From contig NZ_NJAI01000001.1 in assembly GCF_002632725.1 (NCBI RefSeq), positions 1,207,227 to 1,246,818 of the forward strand: 39,592 nucleotides of DNA, read 5' to 3'. Source of the stretch: Xenorhabdus hominickii (lineage in GTDB: Bacteria > Pseudomonadota > Gammaproteobacteria > Enterobacterales > Enterobacteriaceae). Made by a program: the position numbers and the translations under genes. Positions 25,700 to 35,153 of the stretch are shown here, one piece after another (position 1 is the first letter of the stretch; each line of letters starts with the position of its first letter). The notes beneath the pieces were generated by a model that was not told the origin of the DNA, did no database searches, and saw only the letters and a list, made by a program, of their open reading frames with translations.

Positions 25700-26326
25700 C
25701 TATAGAAACAGAGAACGAATAATCAAAAAGTGCCCTATAAAGCCGAAAGCAGCCACAATGGCTTTTGATAACTTAAAGGGGAAGCGATACCGATCAATGA
25801 TATTGATGCTATGTGCAAGGAGTAGCAGGATAGCCCCGGTCATGACAGACAAACGGCTCTCATTGCCGAGTGAAAAATATTGTTCACTCGCAACCCAGAC
25901 CATCAGTAGTGCCATAATGAAAGTGTCGATCACCCGCCAACGCATATTATCAAGACGAGTCCAGACAACGAGCATGATCACAACGCCAACAGCCAGCAAA
26001 ATCAGTGGGATTGGGAAGAAGAAACTAAAGCCCATATTTAAGGCGAAACTGATGGTGTATAGCAAGTAACTCAGCAATAACGTAATGAATGAGAAAATTA
26101 AATACTTACTGGGGAGCATCCGGATTGAATCAGAAAGCAAGGTGGTGAGAAGCCCCGCAATGATGAGATAGCCTGAAGCCTCAAGATTAGGTGCCTGACA
26201 TGCCCACAATAACAGAAGCAGCATCGTAACAGGGCGGAAAACCCATTGCTGCCAATTGGTACCACGATATGCAGCGTCAATATATAACCACCCAGAGAAA
26301 AACACAGCAAGAAATGGCCAACTCAT
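25700..26326 (-). CDS. yhhN: YhhN-family membrane protein, lysoplasmalogenase-like
   Basis: This 208-residue inner-membrane protein with about seven or eight helices has exactly the length of E. coli YhhN. Family members include the eukaryotic lysoplasmalogenase TMEM86; the bacterial role is not firmly known. Characteristic segments are IDAAYRGTNWQQWVFRPVTM and the C-terminal FIGHFLIIRSLFL. I chose the ATG at 26326 (MSWPFLAVFFSGW), with AGGAAAGGAA upstream, rather than the ATG eight codons earlier, because it matches E. coli. It sits beside zntA as in E. coli. Confidence 0.92.
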   Translation of the reverse strand: MSWPFLAVFFSGWLYIDAAYRGTNWQQWVFRPVTMLLLLLWACQAPNLEASGYLIIAGLLTTLLSDSIRMLPSKYLIFSFITLLLSYLLYTISFALNMGFSFFFPIPLILLAVGVVIMLVVWTRLDNMRWRVIDTFIMALLMVWVASEQYFSLGNESRLSVMTGAILLLLAHSINIIDRYRFPFKLSKAIVAAFGFIGHFLIIRSLFL

Positions 26327-26569
26327 ATTTTTCCTTTCCTTAATGTTCAACGCCTGTCTTATCAGGCATTACTATTTATTTATGATGGGGTTGGTGCGGA
26401 GTGCTCTGACTTATCGATGTTAATTCGTTATTAACGAATGAATAACGTTTTATTATCAAAAGCAAAGAACGTCAATGAGTAATTATTGGGATTGCGTCAA
26501 TGACCGCTTAGATGAAACCTGAAATATATTGGAGATATCTCATCATATCTATTGGAAAAGGTTTTAGAT

Positions 26570-26595
26570 AATACCGACAGAATATTGTCGGTATT
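26570..26595 (-). terminator. Hairpin after the rsmD-yhhL operon
   Basis: AATACCGACA pairs perfectly with TGTCGGTATT around six bases, immediately after the yhhL stop on the minus strand. The T tract is weak (TATCTAAAACC). Confidence 0.6.
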
Positions 26596-26603
26596 ATGGA
26601 ATA

Positions 26604-26873
26604 TTACTTCTTCTCTCGTTGCTGTTTTTTCTGCCAAGCTAATAGCTCAAAGACGCCGAAAAAGAAGATCTTGGTTTGAAGAAAAGTAGATAGATTTTGA
26701 TCTTTTGGCTGAGAATTTTTCAGCAGCAATAATTGAAAAGCATGCATGACCACTGTGAATATCATGGCGACATCCATAAAATATCTCAATGGCTTAGGGA
26801 AGGGGTGGATTAAATTGAAGATCATGATCCCCCAAACGAAAATCATGATAACCCTTCCTAATTGAATAAACAT
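26604..26873 (-). CDS. yhhL: Small membrane protein, DUF1145 family
   Basis: This 89-residue protein with two membrane segments (residues about 5-25 and 33-53) is homologous to E. coli YhhL, of unknown function. Marks are FVWGIMIFNLIHPFPKPL and FFGVFELLAWQKK. I chose the second of two adjacent ATGs (26873), which sits six bases after GGAG and gives the E. coli length; the ATG one codon earlier is only three bases from it. It follows rsmD by 20 bp, in one operon. Confidence 0.88.
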   Translation of the reverse strand: MFIQLGRVIMIFVWGIMIFNLIHPFPKPLRYFMDVAMIFTVVMHAFQLLLLKNSQPKDQNLSTFLQTKIFFFGVFELLAWQKKQQREKK

Positions 26874-26893
26874 CATTGACTCCAAAATCGTAT

Positions 26894-27493
26894 TTAAGCA
26901 GGTCTGACATCAGATTGCTGGTGGCGAATATATAATCGATAAGCAACTTGTCCGGCGACTTTTTCCCGATGCAATTGCCAATTTGGGGGCACTTCTGTTG
27001 CCGCAGACTCTGATTCTGCTTCAACATAAATCCAGCTTTCTTCCGCCAGCCAGCCATTGGACTCCAATAAATTGATCGTCTCCGTGAGCATGCCTTTGCG
27101 GAAGGGGGGATCAAGGAAAATGACATCAAACGGTGTTCCGGCCCCATTTAAGTATTGTAGTGCATTACCTTGCACCACATTGGCATTTTCAGCTTTTAGT
27201 AGAGCTAAATTAGCGGATAGTTGTTTTGCTACATTGTGATCATACTCAATGAAAGTAGCGTAGTCTGCATAGCGTGACAACGACTCAAGTCCGAGCGCTC
27301 CGCTACCTGAAAAACAATCCAGACAACGTGCTCCCTGAATCGTTGGCATAAGCCAGTTAAAAAGTGTCTCGCGGACACGATCAGTCGTTGGACGTAGCCC
27401 GTCACTATCCAGAACTGGCAATTTTCTTCCACGCCATTTGCCGCCAATAATGCGGATTTGTCCCAAAGACGCGCGCTGTGGTTTTTTAATCAT
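26894..27493 (-). CDS. rsmD: 16S rRNA (guanine966-N2)-methyltransferase
   Basis: This 199-residue Rossmann-fold methyltransferase uses S-adenosylmethionine to modify G966 in the small subunit. Seen in it are GKWRGRKLPVLDSDGLRPTT at the N-terminus, the cofactor loop LDCFSGSGALGLESLSRYA, and the catalytic DPPF in VIFLDPPFRKG. E. coli RsmD has 198 residues. It diverges from ftsY, as in E. coli, with 227 bp between starts. Confidence 0.96.
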   Translation of the reverse strand: MIKKPQRASLGQIRIIGGKWRGRKLPVLDSDGLRPTTDRVRETLFNWLMPTIQGARCLDCFSGSGALGLESLSRYADYATFIEYDHNVAKQLSANLALLKAENANVVQGNALQYLNGAGTPFDVIFLDPPFRKGMLTETINLLESNGWLAEESWIYVEAESESAATEVPPNWQLHREKVAGQVAYRLYIRHQQSDVRPA

Positions 27494-27720
27494 AATTTAC
27501 GTAATTTAATCATTTGTCATCCAATGTCATTAAACAATATCCGAAGGAGACAAAAAGTGAGAATGAAGAAACCTATTGATTAATTTACCACGAAATCCTC
27601 GATAGATATGTGTTGTGGTGTGATGAAAATGTTAGACTGGATTTTATCACCGTTAGAACCGATCTCAGTGGGCATACTGATTGATAACGCCATAATTAAG
27701 CGCGAGGAGTATAGTGGCCG

Positions 27721-29601
27721 ATGGCAAAAGAAAAAAAAAGAGGTTTCTTCTCTTGGCTTGGACTAGGTCGTCAAGATAAGAAACAGCAAGAAGAACAAAT
27801 TGAACAAGAAAAACTGGCTGTGGAAGAAGCGGCCCGTCGTGTAGCCGAAGAAGCCGAACAGCAACGTTTGGTGGAAGAAGCCACCCGTCGCGCCGCCGAA
27901 GAAGCCGAACAGCAACGTTTGGTGGAAGAAGCCACCCGTCGCGCCGCCGAAGAAGCGGAGCAGCAACGTTTAGCGGAAGAAACCGCCCGCCGTGCAGCCG
28001 AAGAAGCGGAACAGCAACGTTTAGCGGAAGAAACCGCCTGTCGTGTAGCCGAAGAAGCGGAGCAGCAACGTTTAGCGGAAGAAGCCACCCGCCGTGTAGC
28101 CGAAGAAGTGGAGCAGCAACGTTTAGCGGAAGAAACCGCCCGCCGTGCCGCCGAAGAAGCGGAACAGCAACGTTTGGTGGAAGAAGCCACCCGTCGCGCC
28201 GCCGAAGAAGCGGAGCAGCAACGTTTAGCGGAAGAAACCGCCCGTCGTGTAGCCGAAGAAGCGGAGCAGCAACGTTTGGTGGAAGAAGCCACCCGTCGCG
28301 CCGCCGAAGAAGCGGAGCAGCAACGTTTAGCGGAAGAAACCGCCCGTCGTGTAGCCGAAGAAGCGGAGCAGCAACGTTTGGTGGAAGAAGCCACCCGTCG
28401 CGCCGCCGAAGAAGCGGAGCAGCAACGTTTAGCGGAAGAAACCGCCCGTCGTGTAGCCGAAGAAGCGGAGCAGCAACGTTTGGTGGAAGAAGCCACCCGT
28501 CGCGCCGCCGAAGAAGCGGAGCAGCAACGTTTAGCGGAAGAAACCGCCCGTCGTGTAGCCGAAGAAGCGGAGCAGCAGCATTTAGCGGAAGAAACCGCCC
28601 GTCGTGTAGCCGAAGAAGCGGAGCAGCAACGTTTAGCGGAAGAACAAGCCGCATTACCTAAAGAACAAGAGCGCCCAACTAAAGAAGGGTTCTTTGCTCG
28701 TTTGAAACGCAGTTTGGTCAAAACTCGTCAGAATCTTGGCTCCGGATTTTTGGGCTTATTCCGTGGCAAGAAAATTGATGATGATTTGTTTGAAGAGCTG
28801 GAAGAACAGTTATTAATTGCGGATGTGGGGGTAGAAACTACCCGTAAAATTATCACTAGTCTGACTGCCCATGCCAGCCGCAAAGAATTAAAAGATGCTG
28901 AAGCACTTTATTCTAAACTGAAAGAAGAAATGTCGGACATTCTGGCAAAAGTTGATAAGCCGCTGGAGATTGAAGGCAAATCGCCTTACGTGATTTTGAT
29001 GGTCGGTGTGAATGGTGTCGGTAAAACTACCACAATTGGTAAGTTAGCGCGTCAGTACCAGTCTCAGGGAAAATCCGTCATGCTGGCAGCGGGAGATACC
29101 TTCCGTGCAGCGGCGGTAGAACAGTTGCAGGTCTGGGGTGATCGCAACAAAATTCCTGTAGTTGCTCAACATACAGGCTCTGATCCTGCCTCAGTCATTT
29201 TTGATGCCATCCAATCAGCCAAAGCGAAAGGCGTAGATGTCCTGATTGCGGATACAGCAGGGCGCTTGCAGAACAAATCGCATCTGATGGAAGAACTGAA
29301 GAAGATCGTTCGAGTGATGAAAAAACTGGACGAAGAGGCACCACATGAAATTATGCTGACACTGGATGCCAGCACAGGTCAAAACGCAGTAAGTCAGGCT
29401 AAACTATTCCATGAAGCTGTGGGATTGACGGGTATTTCACTGACCAAACTCGATGGTACTGCGAAAGGTGGGGTCATTTTCGCGATTGCCGACCAATTTG
29501 AGATCCCAATCCGCTACATTGGCGTAGGGGAAGGTATTGAAGATCTCCGTCCATTTAAGGCAGACGATTTTATTGAGGCTCTTTTTGCCCGAGAGGATTA
29601 A
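27721..29601 (+). CDS. ftsY: Signal recognition particle receptor with expanded repeat linker
   Basis: This 626-residue receptor (E. coli FtsY has 497) docks SRP-ribosome complexes at the inner membrane. The N-terminal MAKEKKRGFFSWLGLG is the membrane-binding start. Residues 34-305 are sixteen consecutive 17-residue repeats of the form VEEATRRAAEEAEQQRL, a predicted charged helix or coiled coil. A second lipid-binding helix (KEGFFARLKRSLVKT) precedes the NG domain, with the P-loop GVNGVGKTTT at about residue 428, DTAGRL, and TKLDGTAKGG. Near the C-terminus the usual GERIEDLRPF reads GEGIEDLRPF. The first gene of ftsYEX; GAGGAG precedes the ATG at a rather long spacing. Confidence 0.97.
   Translation: MAKEKKRGFFSWLGLGRQDKKQQEEQIEQEKLAVEEAARRVAEEAEQQRLVEEATRRAAEEAEQQRLVEEATRRAAEEAEQQRLAEETARRAAEEAEQQRLAEETACRVAEEAEQQRLAEEATRRVAEEVEQQRLAEETARRAAEEAEQQRLVEEATRRAAEEAEQQRLAEETARRVAEEAEQQRLVEEATRRAAEEAEQQRLAEETARRVAEEAEQQRLVEEATRRAAEEAEQQRLAEETARRVAEEAEQQRLVEEATRRAAEEAEQQRLAEETARRVAEEAEQQHLAEETARRVAEEAEQQRLAEEQAALPKEQERPTKEGFFARLKRSLVKTRQNLGSGFLGLFRGKKIDDDLFEELEEQLLIADVGVETTRKIITSLTAHASRKELKDAEALYSKLKEEMSDILAKVDKPLEIEGKSPYVILMVGVNGVGKTTTIGKLARQYQSQGKSVMLAAGDTFRAAAVEQLQVWGDRNKIPVVAQHTGSDPASVIFDAIQSAKAKGVDVLIADTAGRLQNKSHLMEELKKIVRVMKKLDEEAPHEIMLTLDASTGQNAVSQAKLFHEAVGLTGISLTKLDGTAKGGVIFAIADQFEIPIRYIGVGEGIEDLRPFKADDFIEALFARED
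27820..28635 (+). repeat. Sixteen tandem 51-bp repeats within ftsY
   Basis: Exactly 816 bp (16 x 51) of in-frame repeats lie without gaps. From unit 8 to unit 14 two unit types alternate, giving a near-identical 102-bp super-unit (ending AEETARR then VEEATRR types). The earlier units are more diverged. Recent amplification by unequal exchange or slippage is the simple explanation. Confidence 0.95.
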
Positions 29602-29607
29602 CTATCA

Positions 29608-30273
29608 ATGATTCGCTTTGAACAGGTTAGTAAAGCCTATCTGGGAGGACGGCAGGCATTGCAAGGGGTGGATTTTCATCTGCACCCAGGAGAAATGGCA
29701 TTTTTAACCGGTCATTCAGGGGCCGGTAAAAGTACGCTTTTAAAACTTATCTGTGGTATCGAACGTCCCAGCACTGGCCATATTTGGTTTGCTGGTCATG
29801 ACATCAGCCGATTGAAATCCCGTGAGATCCCTTTTCTACGTCGTCAGTTTGGCATGATTTTTCAGGATCATCACTTACTGCTGGATCGCACGGTATACGA
29901 GAATGTCGCCATGCCATTGATCATATCAGGGGCAAGTACTGAAGATATCCGTCGTCGGGTATCTGCAGCACTGGATAAGGTCGGCTTGCTGGACAAAGCG
30001 AAAAACTTCCCTATTCAGCTCTCAGGAGGAGAACAGCAGCGTGTTGGCATTGCCCGCGCTGTGGTGAACAAACCTACCGTTCTGATGGCAGATGAGCCGA
30101 CGGGAAATCTGGATGGTGAACTCTCTGAGGGGATCATGCGCTTGTTTGAAGAATTTAACCGCGTCGGAGTAACGGTTCTTATGGCTACCCATGATATTGC
30201 CCTCATTGAGCGAAGAAATAACCGTATCCTGACCCTGAATCAGGGACGTATGGAAGGGGAGAATCATGGCTAA
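29608..30273 (+). CDS. ftsE: Cell division ATP-binding protein FtsE
   Basis: This 221-residue ABC ATPase works with FtsX at the division septum to activate EnvC and the amidases. It carries Walker [10 protein letters not shown], signature [14 protein letters not shown], Walker [11 protein letters not shown] and the H-loop MATHD. It starts 6 bp after ftsY and overlaps ftsX by 8 bp. Confidence 0.97.
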   Translation: MIRFEQVSKAYLGGRQALQGVDFHLHPGEMAFLTGHSGAGKSTLLKLICGIERPSTGHIWFAGHDISRLKSREIPFLRRQFGMIFQDHHLLLDRTVYENVAMPLIISGASTEDIRRRVSAALDKVGLLDKAKNFPIQLSGGEQQRVGIARAVVNKPTVLMADEPTGNLDGELSEGIMRLFEEFNRVGVTVLMATHDIALIERRNNRILTLNQGRMEGENHG

Positions 30274-31240
30274 ACATGTTCGCCCTTCAGCGAAAAAAGC
30301 ACCACCCTCCAAGTCCAAATCATTGAAAGGGGGCTGGCGTGTGCAGTGGCGTTATGCATGGAAAAATACCTTGTCAGACATGCTACGTCAGCCGCTGGCA
30401 ACACTGTTGACCATCATGGTTATTGCTATCTCACTGACCTTACCAAGCGTGTTTTATATCGTTTGGAAAAATGTGAATCAGGCCGTAGTACAGTGGTATC
30501 CCGTCCCGCAGCTTACGGTTTATTTGGATAAGTCACTGGCTGATCCAAACACCAAGCAGTTGGTTGAGCAGTTGAAAAGCATGGATGGCGTTAAGTCGGT
30601 GAATTACCTCTCTCGTGAAGAGGCGGTGAATGAATTTCGTGCCTGGTCGGGATTCAGCAGTGCTTTGGATCTGCTGGAAGAGAATCCTTTGCCAGCAGTC
30701 GCAATCATCTCGCCTAAACTGAATTTCCAAGATTCACAGGCATTAACGACATTGCGTGACCAGATTGCACAGATAAAAGGCATTGAAGAAGTCCGAATGG
30801 ATGATAGCTGGTTTTCCCGTCTGACCGCCCTTACCGTACTTATTGGCCGGATTGCTGCCGTGATAGGCGTCCTGATGATTGTGGCTCTGCTTCTGGTAAT
30901 CGGCAATAGTGTCCGACTGAGCATCTTTAGCCGCCGTGATACGATTAATGTGATGAAACTGATTGGGGCGACCGATGGCTTCATTCTGCGTCCGTTTCTC
31001 AACGGCGGGGCTTTGCTGGGTATTTTGGGCGCGATTTTTTCCCTGATCCTGTCATCTCTGTTGGTATGGAAACTTTCCAATGTAGTCACGGAAGTGTCGA
31101 GTGTTTTTGGAACGAGTTTTAAACTGTATGGACTGGGTTGGGATGAATCACTATTGTTGGTATTGATTTCAGGCATGATAGGTTGGATTGCAGCGTGGTT
31201 TGCAACAATTCAGCATTTACGTCGATTCAGGCCGGAGTAA
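30266..31240 (+). CDS. ftsX: Cell division protein FtsX
   Basis: This 324-residue inner-membrane protein has four helices (about residues 45-67, 195-220, 245-270 and 288-312) and a periplasmic loop of about 120 residues between the first two, the binding site for EnvC. The N-terminal cytosolic tail is basic. E. coli FtsX has 352 residues; the difference is mostly in the N-terminal tail. Conserved segments are [20 protein letters not shown] and [18 protein letters not shown]. The last gene of ftsYEX, 215 bp before rpoH. Confidence 0.96.
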   Translation: MAKHVRPSAKKAPPSKSKSLKGGWRVQWRYAWKNTLSDMLRQPLATLLTIMVIAISLTLPSVFYIVWKNVNQAVVQWYPVPQLTVYLDKSLADPNTKQLVEQLKSMDGVKSVNYLSREEAVNEFRAWSGFSSALDLLEENPLPAVAIISPKLNFQDSQALTTLRDQIAQIKGIEEVRMDDSWFSRLTALTVLIGRIAAVIGVLMIVALLLVIGNSVRLSIFSRRDTINVMKLIGATDGFILRPFLNGGALLGILGAIFSLILSSLLVWKLSNVVTEVSSVFGTSFKLYGLGWDESLLLVLISGMIGWIAAWFATIQHLRRFRPE

Positions 31241-31261
31241 AGGTGTTTACTGGTTTTTGGT

Positions 31262-31288
31262 GAACTTTTGGGCTTAATTGTAGTCGAA
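31262..31288 (+). promoter_or_regulatory. Candidate sigma-E promoter of rpoH
   Basis: GAACTT at 31262-31267 and TCGAA at 31284-31288 are 16 bp apart, matching the sigma-E pattern GAACTT-N16-TCnnA. E. coli rpoH has a sigma-E-dependent promoter (P3), so this would be the same heat and envelope stress input. It lies about 170 bp before the rpoH start. Confidence 0.6.
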
Positions 31289-31455
31289 ATCACAGTTATA
31301 ACTTTGTATTGATATTCATACAAGTTAGACGATTTGAATATGTTTTCCATGATGGTAAAATAGACATATCTTTGGCTTGAAAATACCTCATTGACGGGGA
31401 AATTCAGGCAAACTTCAAAGGCCATCAATTTGGATCTGATTTTGAGAGAATTTGA

Positions 31456-32313
31456 ATGACAAAAGAAATGCAAACTTTGGCATTAGTTCCACAAGGTAGT
31501 TTGGAAGGATACATTCGTGCCTCCAATATTTACCCTATGCTGTCCGCAGAGGAAGAGAAGGAACTGGCAGAAAGGCTGTATTACCAGGGAGATCTGGATG
31601 CAGCGAAAAAGCTGATCCTTTCTCACCTGCGCTTCGTTGTTCATGTTGCTCGCAGTTATGCCGGTTATGGTCTGCCACAGGCGGATTTAATTCAGGAAGG
31701 TAATATCGGCCTGATGAAAGCCGTTCGTCGATTTAATCCAGAAGTAGGCGTCCGTCTGGTTTCTTTTGCTGTTCACTGGATTAAGGCAGAAATCCATGAA
31801 TATGTATTGCGTAATTGGCGTATTGTGAAAGTTGCAACAACTAAAGCCCAGCGTAAGCTGTTCTTTAATTTGCGCAAGGCTAAACAACGTCTGGGATGGT
31901 TCAATCAGGATGAAGTTGAACTGGTTGCCAAAGAGTTGGGCGTGACCAGTAAAGACGTCAGAGAGATGGAATCCCGTATGTCAGCGCAGGATATGGCATT
32001 TGATATGTCTTCTGATGATGACAATCATGATAGTCAACCCGTGGCTCCCGTGCTGTATTTGCAAGACAAAGCTTCTGACTTTGCTGATGGCATTGAAGAA
32101 GATAACTGGGAAAACCATGCTGCGGATAAACTTTCTGTTGCCATGGAAGGTCTGGATGTGCGTAGCCAAGACATCATTCGTGCCCGTTGGTTGGATGATG
32201 ACAACAAAACCACTTTGCAAGAGCTGGCTGATAAATATGGTGTATCCGCTGAGCGTGTTCGACAGCTAGAAAAAAATGCAATGAAAAAATTGCGACTGGC
32301 TATTGAAGCATAA
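31456..32313 (+). CDS. rpoH: Heat-shock sigma factor sigma-32
   Basis: This 285-residue sigma factor (E. coli 284) directs RNA polymerase to heat-shock genes. Region 2 carries [20 protein letters not shown] and [19 protein letters not shown]; the RpoH box includes [10 protein letters not shown]; region 4 has [20 protein letters not shown]. The early message (ATGACAAAAGAAATGCAAAC) resembles the E. coli rpoH start, where a secondary structure acts as a thermosensor. It follows ftsX as in E. coli. Confidence 0.98.
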   Translation: MTKEMQTLALVPQGSLEGYIRASNIYPMLSAEEEKELAERLYYQGDLDAAKKLILSHLRFVVHVARSYAGYGLPQADLIQEGNIGLMKAVRRFNPEVGVRLVSFAVHWIKAEIHEYVLRNWRIVKVATTKAQRKLFFNLRKAKQRLGWFNQDEVELVAKELGVTSKDVREMESRMSAQDMAFDMSSDDDNHDSQPVAPVLYLQDKASDFADGIEEDNWENHAADKLSVAMEGLDVRSQDIIRARWLDDDNKTTLQELADKYGVSAERVRQLEKNAMKKLRLAIEA

Positions 32314-32387
32314 GCACCCATACTATTAGTTAGTTGAATAAAGTATAAGTTGAGTTAAAACGTTAGTTATTCAAAAACTAACTGATT

Positions 32388-32418
32388 AAAAAGCGATAAT
32401 TTACTTATCGCTTTTTTT
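32388..32418 (+). terminator. Terminator of rpoH
   Basis: A perfect 12-bp stem, AAAAAGCGATAA with TTATCGCTTTTT, encloses five bases and ends in a T run. It lies 75 bp after the rpoH stop. Confidence 0.9.
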
Positions 32419-32507
32419 ATGCCTGCGAAATGGCCTGTTGTACGTTTGTAGTCATCAGATTATTGTGGTTTCAGCTAAAATCATGGGACGAATAGAGAGA
32501 AAAGACA

Positions 32508-33773
32508 ATGACGACAGTTTCTGCGTTGGGTGCCATTATTGCGTTGGTTGTCGCAATTATTCTTATATTACGTAAAGTTCCCCCTGTTTATGGAATGATG
32601 ATTGGAGCGCTGATCGGTGGCCTGATTGGTGGTGCCGATTTGGTTCAGACGGTCAGTCTGATGGTCACAGGTGCACAAGGCATGACAAATGCTGTTTTAC
32701 GTATACTGGCAGCAGGTGTATTGGCTGGCGTCTTGATTGAATCTGGAGCTGCAAACACGATAGCGGAAACAATCGTACGCAAGGCTGGAGAACAGCGTGC
32801 GTTACTGGCTTTGGCTATAGCGACCATGTTGCTGACTGCGGTTGGTGTATTCATTGATGTGGCAGTGATTACAGTGGCGCCGATCGCATTGGCAATCGCT
32901 CATCGTGCTGATTTATCGAAAATGGCGATTTTACTGGCGATGATTGGTGGTGGTAAAGCAGGAAACGTCATGTCTCCCAATCCAAATACCATTGCTGCAT
33001 CGGAAGGATTTCACGTTCCTCTGACTTCTCTGATGGTTGCCGGCATAATTCCCGGGATTTTTGGATTAGTCATGGCCTACTATTTCTCAACACGTCTGAT
33101 AAAACGGGGATATAAAGTCAGCAATGAAGAATTGACGCCGACGGCACAGGCAACACTTCCCTCCTTCATGGCAGCAATTTCTGCACCAGTTATTGCAATC
33201 CTACTGCTGGCACTGCGTCCGATTGCTAATATCACCATCGATCCTTTGATTGCATTGCCAATAGGCGGACTTGCTGGCGCAGTTATTATGGGGCATTGGC
33301 GCCAATCGAATACATTTATCATCTCAGGTCTCAGCCGCATGTCACCTGTCGCGATTATGTTATTGGGTACAGGAACACTCGCTGGCATTATTGCTAACTC
33401 TGATCTGAAAAATGTGCTGATCCAGAGTATTACGGCATCCGGTTTGCCTTCCTATCTATTGGCACCGATTTCGGGTGCGATGATGTCGATGACAACAGCA
33501 TCTACAACAGCAGGTACAGCAGTGGCATCAGTGATATTTGCACCTACATTGATGGACTTAGGTATCAGTGCGTTGGCAGGTGCTGCGATGGTTCATGCTG
33601 GTGCAGTTGTGCTTGACCATTTACCACATGGTAGTTTTTTTCATGCTACGGGTGGTAGTGTACATATGCAGGTACATGAGCGTCTAAAGTTGCTTCCCTA
33701 CGAAACATTGATCGGTTTCACTATTGCCTTTGTATCAACCTTACTTTTCGGTGTATTGGGTTTTTCTGGTTAG
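32508..33773 (+). CDS. GntP-family permease, probable glycerate importer
   Basis: This 421-residue protein with about twelve hydrophobic segments belongs to the gluconate permease (GntP) family. Seen are ILRKVPPVYGMMIGALIGGL near the N-terminus, and the family signatures GGGKAGNVMSPNPNTIAAS and VLDHLPHGSFFHATGGSV. Family members carry gluconate and other sugar acids; the glycerate kinase gene 60 bp downstream points to glycerate as substrate. The ATG has GAGAGAAAAG upstream. Confidence 0.88.
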   Translation: MTTVSALGAIIALVVAIILILRKVPPVYGMMIGALIGGLIGGADLVQTVSLMVTGAQGMTNAVLRILAAGVLAGVLIESGAANTIAETIVRKAGEQRALLALAIATMLLTAVGVFIDVAVITVAPIALAIAHRADLSKMAILLAMIGGGKAGNVMSPNPNTIAASEGFHVPLTSLMVAGIIPGIFGLVMAYYFSTRLIKRGYKVSNEELTPTAQATLPSFMAAISAPVIAILLLALRPIANITIDPLIALPIGGLAGAVIMGHWRQSNTFIISGLSRMSPVAIMLLGTGTLAGIIANSDLKNVLIQSITASGLPSYLLAPISGAMMSMTTASTTAGTAVASVIFAPTLMDLGISALAGAAMVHAGAVVLDHLPHGSFFHATGGSVHMQVHERLKLLPYETLIGFTIAFVSTLLFGVLGFSG

Positions 33774-33833
33774 CTGAGTCAGAATACATACTATTGTTAG
33801 AAAACATACCGTCAAGGAACTGAGGAGCTGATT

Positions 33834-34967
33834 ATGAAAATTGTGATTGCCCCTGACTCATTTAAGGAAAGTCTGAGTGCTTTGCAAGTAGCTCAGGCAA
33901 TAGAACAGGGTTTTCAGGAAATTTTCCCGCATGCGGATTACATCAAGTTGCCGATGGCGGATGGAGGAGAAGGAACTGTGGAATCACTGGTCGTTGCGAC
34001 AGGAGGAAAACGTATCTCGTGTATAGTCACTGATCCCTTAGGACATCCTGTTGAAGCATTTTTTGGTTTACTAGGTGATGGAAAAACGGCAGTGATTGAA
34101 ATGTCCGCTGCTTCTGGTTTGCATTTGGTACCAATGGAACAGCGCAATCCTCTGATAACAACCAGTTATGGAACGGGTGAGCTCATTTTGGCAGCACTAG
34201 AACATGGCGCACAGAAACTGATTTTAGGTATTGGAGGTAGTGCCACCAATGACGGTGGAGCGGGCATGATGCAGGCACTTGGCGCAGAGCTATCGGATGG
34301 CGACGGCCGTATCCTGCCATTTGGGGGAGCAGCTTTAACTCGTTTGGAAAACATCAAGTTAGCGGGGCTTGATCCTCGTCTGAGCCAAATTGAACTTACT
34401 GTGGCTTGTGATGTGAATAATCCATTATGTGGCACTTTGGGAGCATCAGTAGTGTTCGGCCCACAAAAAGGAGCGACACCGGAGATGGTCAAAGCGTTGG
34501 ATTCTGCATTGTGCCATTATGGAATGAAACTTGAATCCCTGACGGGAAAAAGCGTGATTAGTGAGTCAGGTGCAGGAGCAGCAGGCGGAATGGGTGCATC
34601 TTTATTGGGATGTTTGGGGGCGACATTGCAGTCTGGTATTGAGATTGTTATCAATGCATTGAAACTGGAAGAAATCATTCAGGGGGCTGTTCTCGTCATT
34701 ACGGGGGAAGGGCGAATGGACAGTCAGACTGTACATGGCAAAACCCCGATTGGTGTTGCTCGTGTGGCCAAGAAATTTGGCATTCCTACCATTGCCTTGG
34801 TTGGGGGAATGAGCCGGGATTATCATGTTGTGCATCAACATGGGTTGGATGCAGTCTTTTCCATCGTACCGGAAGCCTGCACACTTGCAGATGCCCTTGC
34901 CAATGGCGCTGATAACTTACGGGTAACGGCGCGTAATGTCGCCGCAGTTTGGTCTATGGCCTCTTGA
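33834..34967 (+). CDS. Glycerate kinase (GarK/GlxK family)
   Basis: This 377-residue enzyme phosphorylates D-glycerate, giving 2-phosphoglycerate in the GarK/GlxK type. Typical elements are the N-terminal KIVIAPDSFKESLSALQVA, MADGGEGTVESLV, GIGGSATNDGGAGMMQALGA and ITGEGRMDSQTVHGKTP. E. coli GlxK and GarK have about 381 residues; which one is orthologous cannot be told here. GAGGAG precedes the ATG. With the upstream permease it forms a small glycerate uptake and use module without a linked regulator. Confidence 0.94.
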   Translation: MKIVIAPDSFKESLSALQVAQAIEQGFQEIFPHADYIKLPMADGGEGTVESLVVATGGKRISCIVTDPLGHPVEAFFGLLGDGKTAVIEMSAASGLHLVPMEQRNPLITTSYGTGELILAALEHGAQKLILGIGGSATNDGGAGMMQALGAELSDGDGRILPFGGAALTRLENIKLAGLDPRLSQIELTVACDVNNPLCGTLGASVVFGPQKGATPEMVKALDSALCHYGMKLESLTGKSVISESGAGAAGGMGASLLGCLGATLQSGIEIVINALKLEEIIQGAVLVITGEGRMDSQTVHGKTPIGVARVAKKFGIPTIALVGGMSRDYHVVHQHGLDAVFSIVPEACTLADALANGADNLRVTARNVAAVWSMAS

Positions 34968-35153
34968 ATCACATGCTATGCTATTTATGAACCTCTTTCG
35001 GTTTGTCTATCTGTTTATATGAATACCAAACTATATCAAGACTAAACAAATTGGGAATATATGATGAGTACAGCCTATTCAACGTATCCGTTAGAACTTC
35101 ATTTTTTTCAAATGGTAGTGCTTAAATCCAAGTAAGCGTTATTCTAAAGAGAG

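Noticed and set aside
27665..28721. Two long minus-strand frames (329 and 316 residues) opposite the ftsY repeats
   Set aside because: The 51-bp period is a multiple of three, so any frame open in one unit stays open in all. They encode repetitive Arg/Ser/Leu strings, with no ribosome site, and oppose an essential gene.
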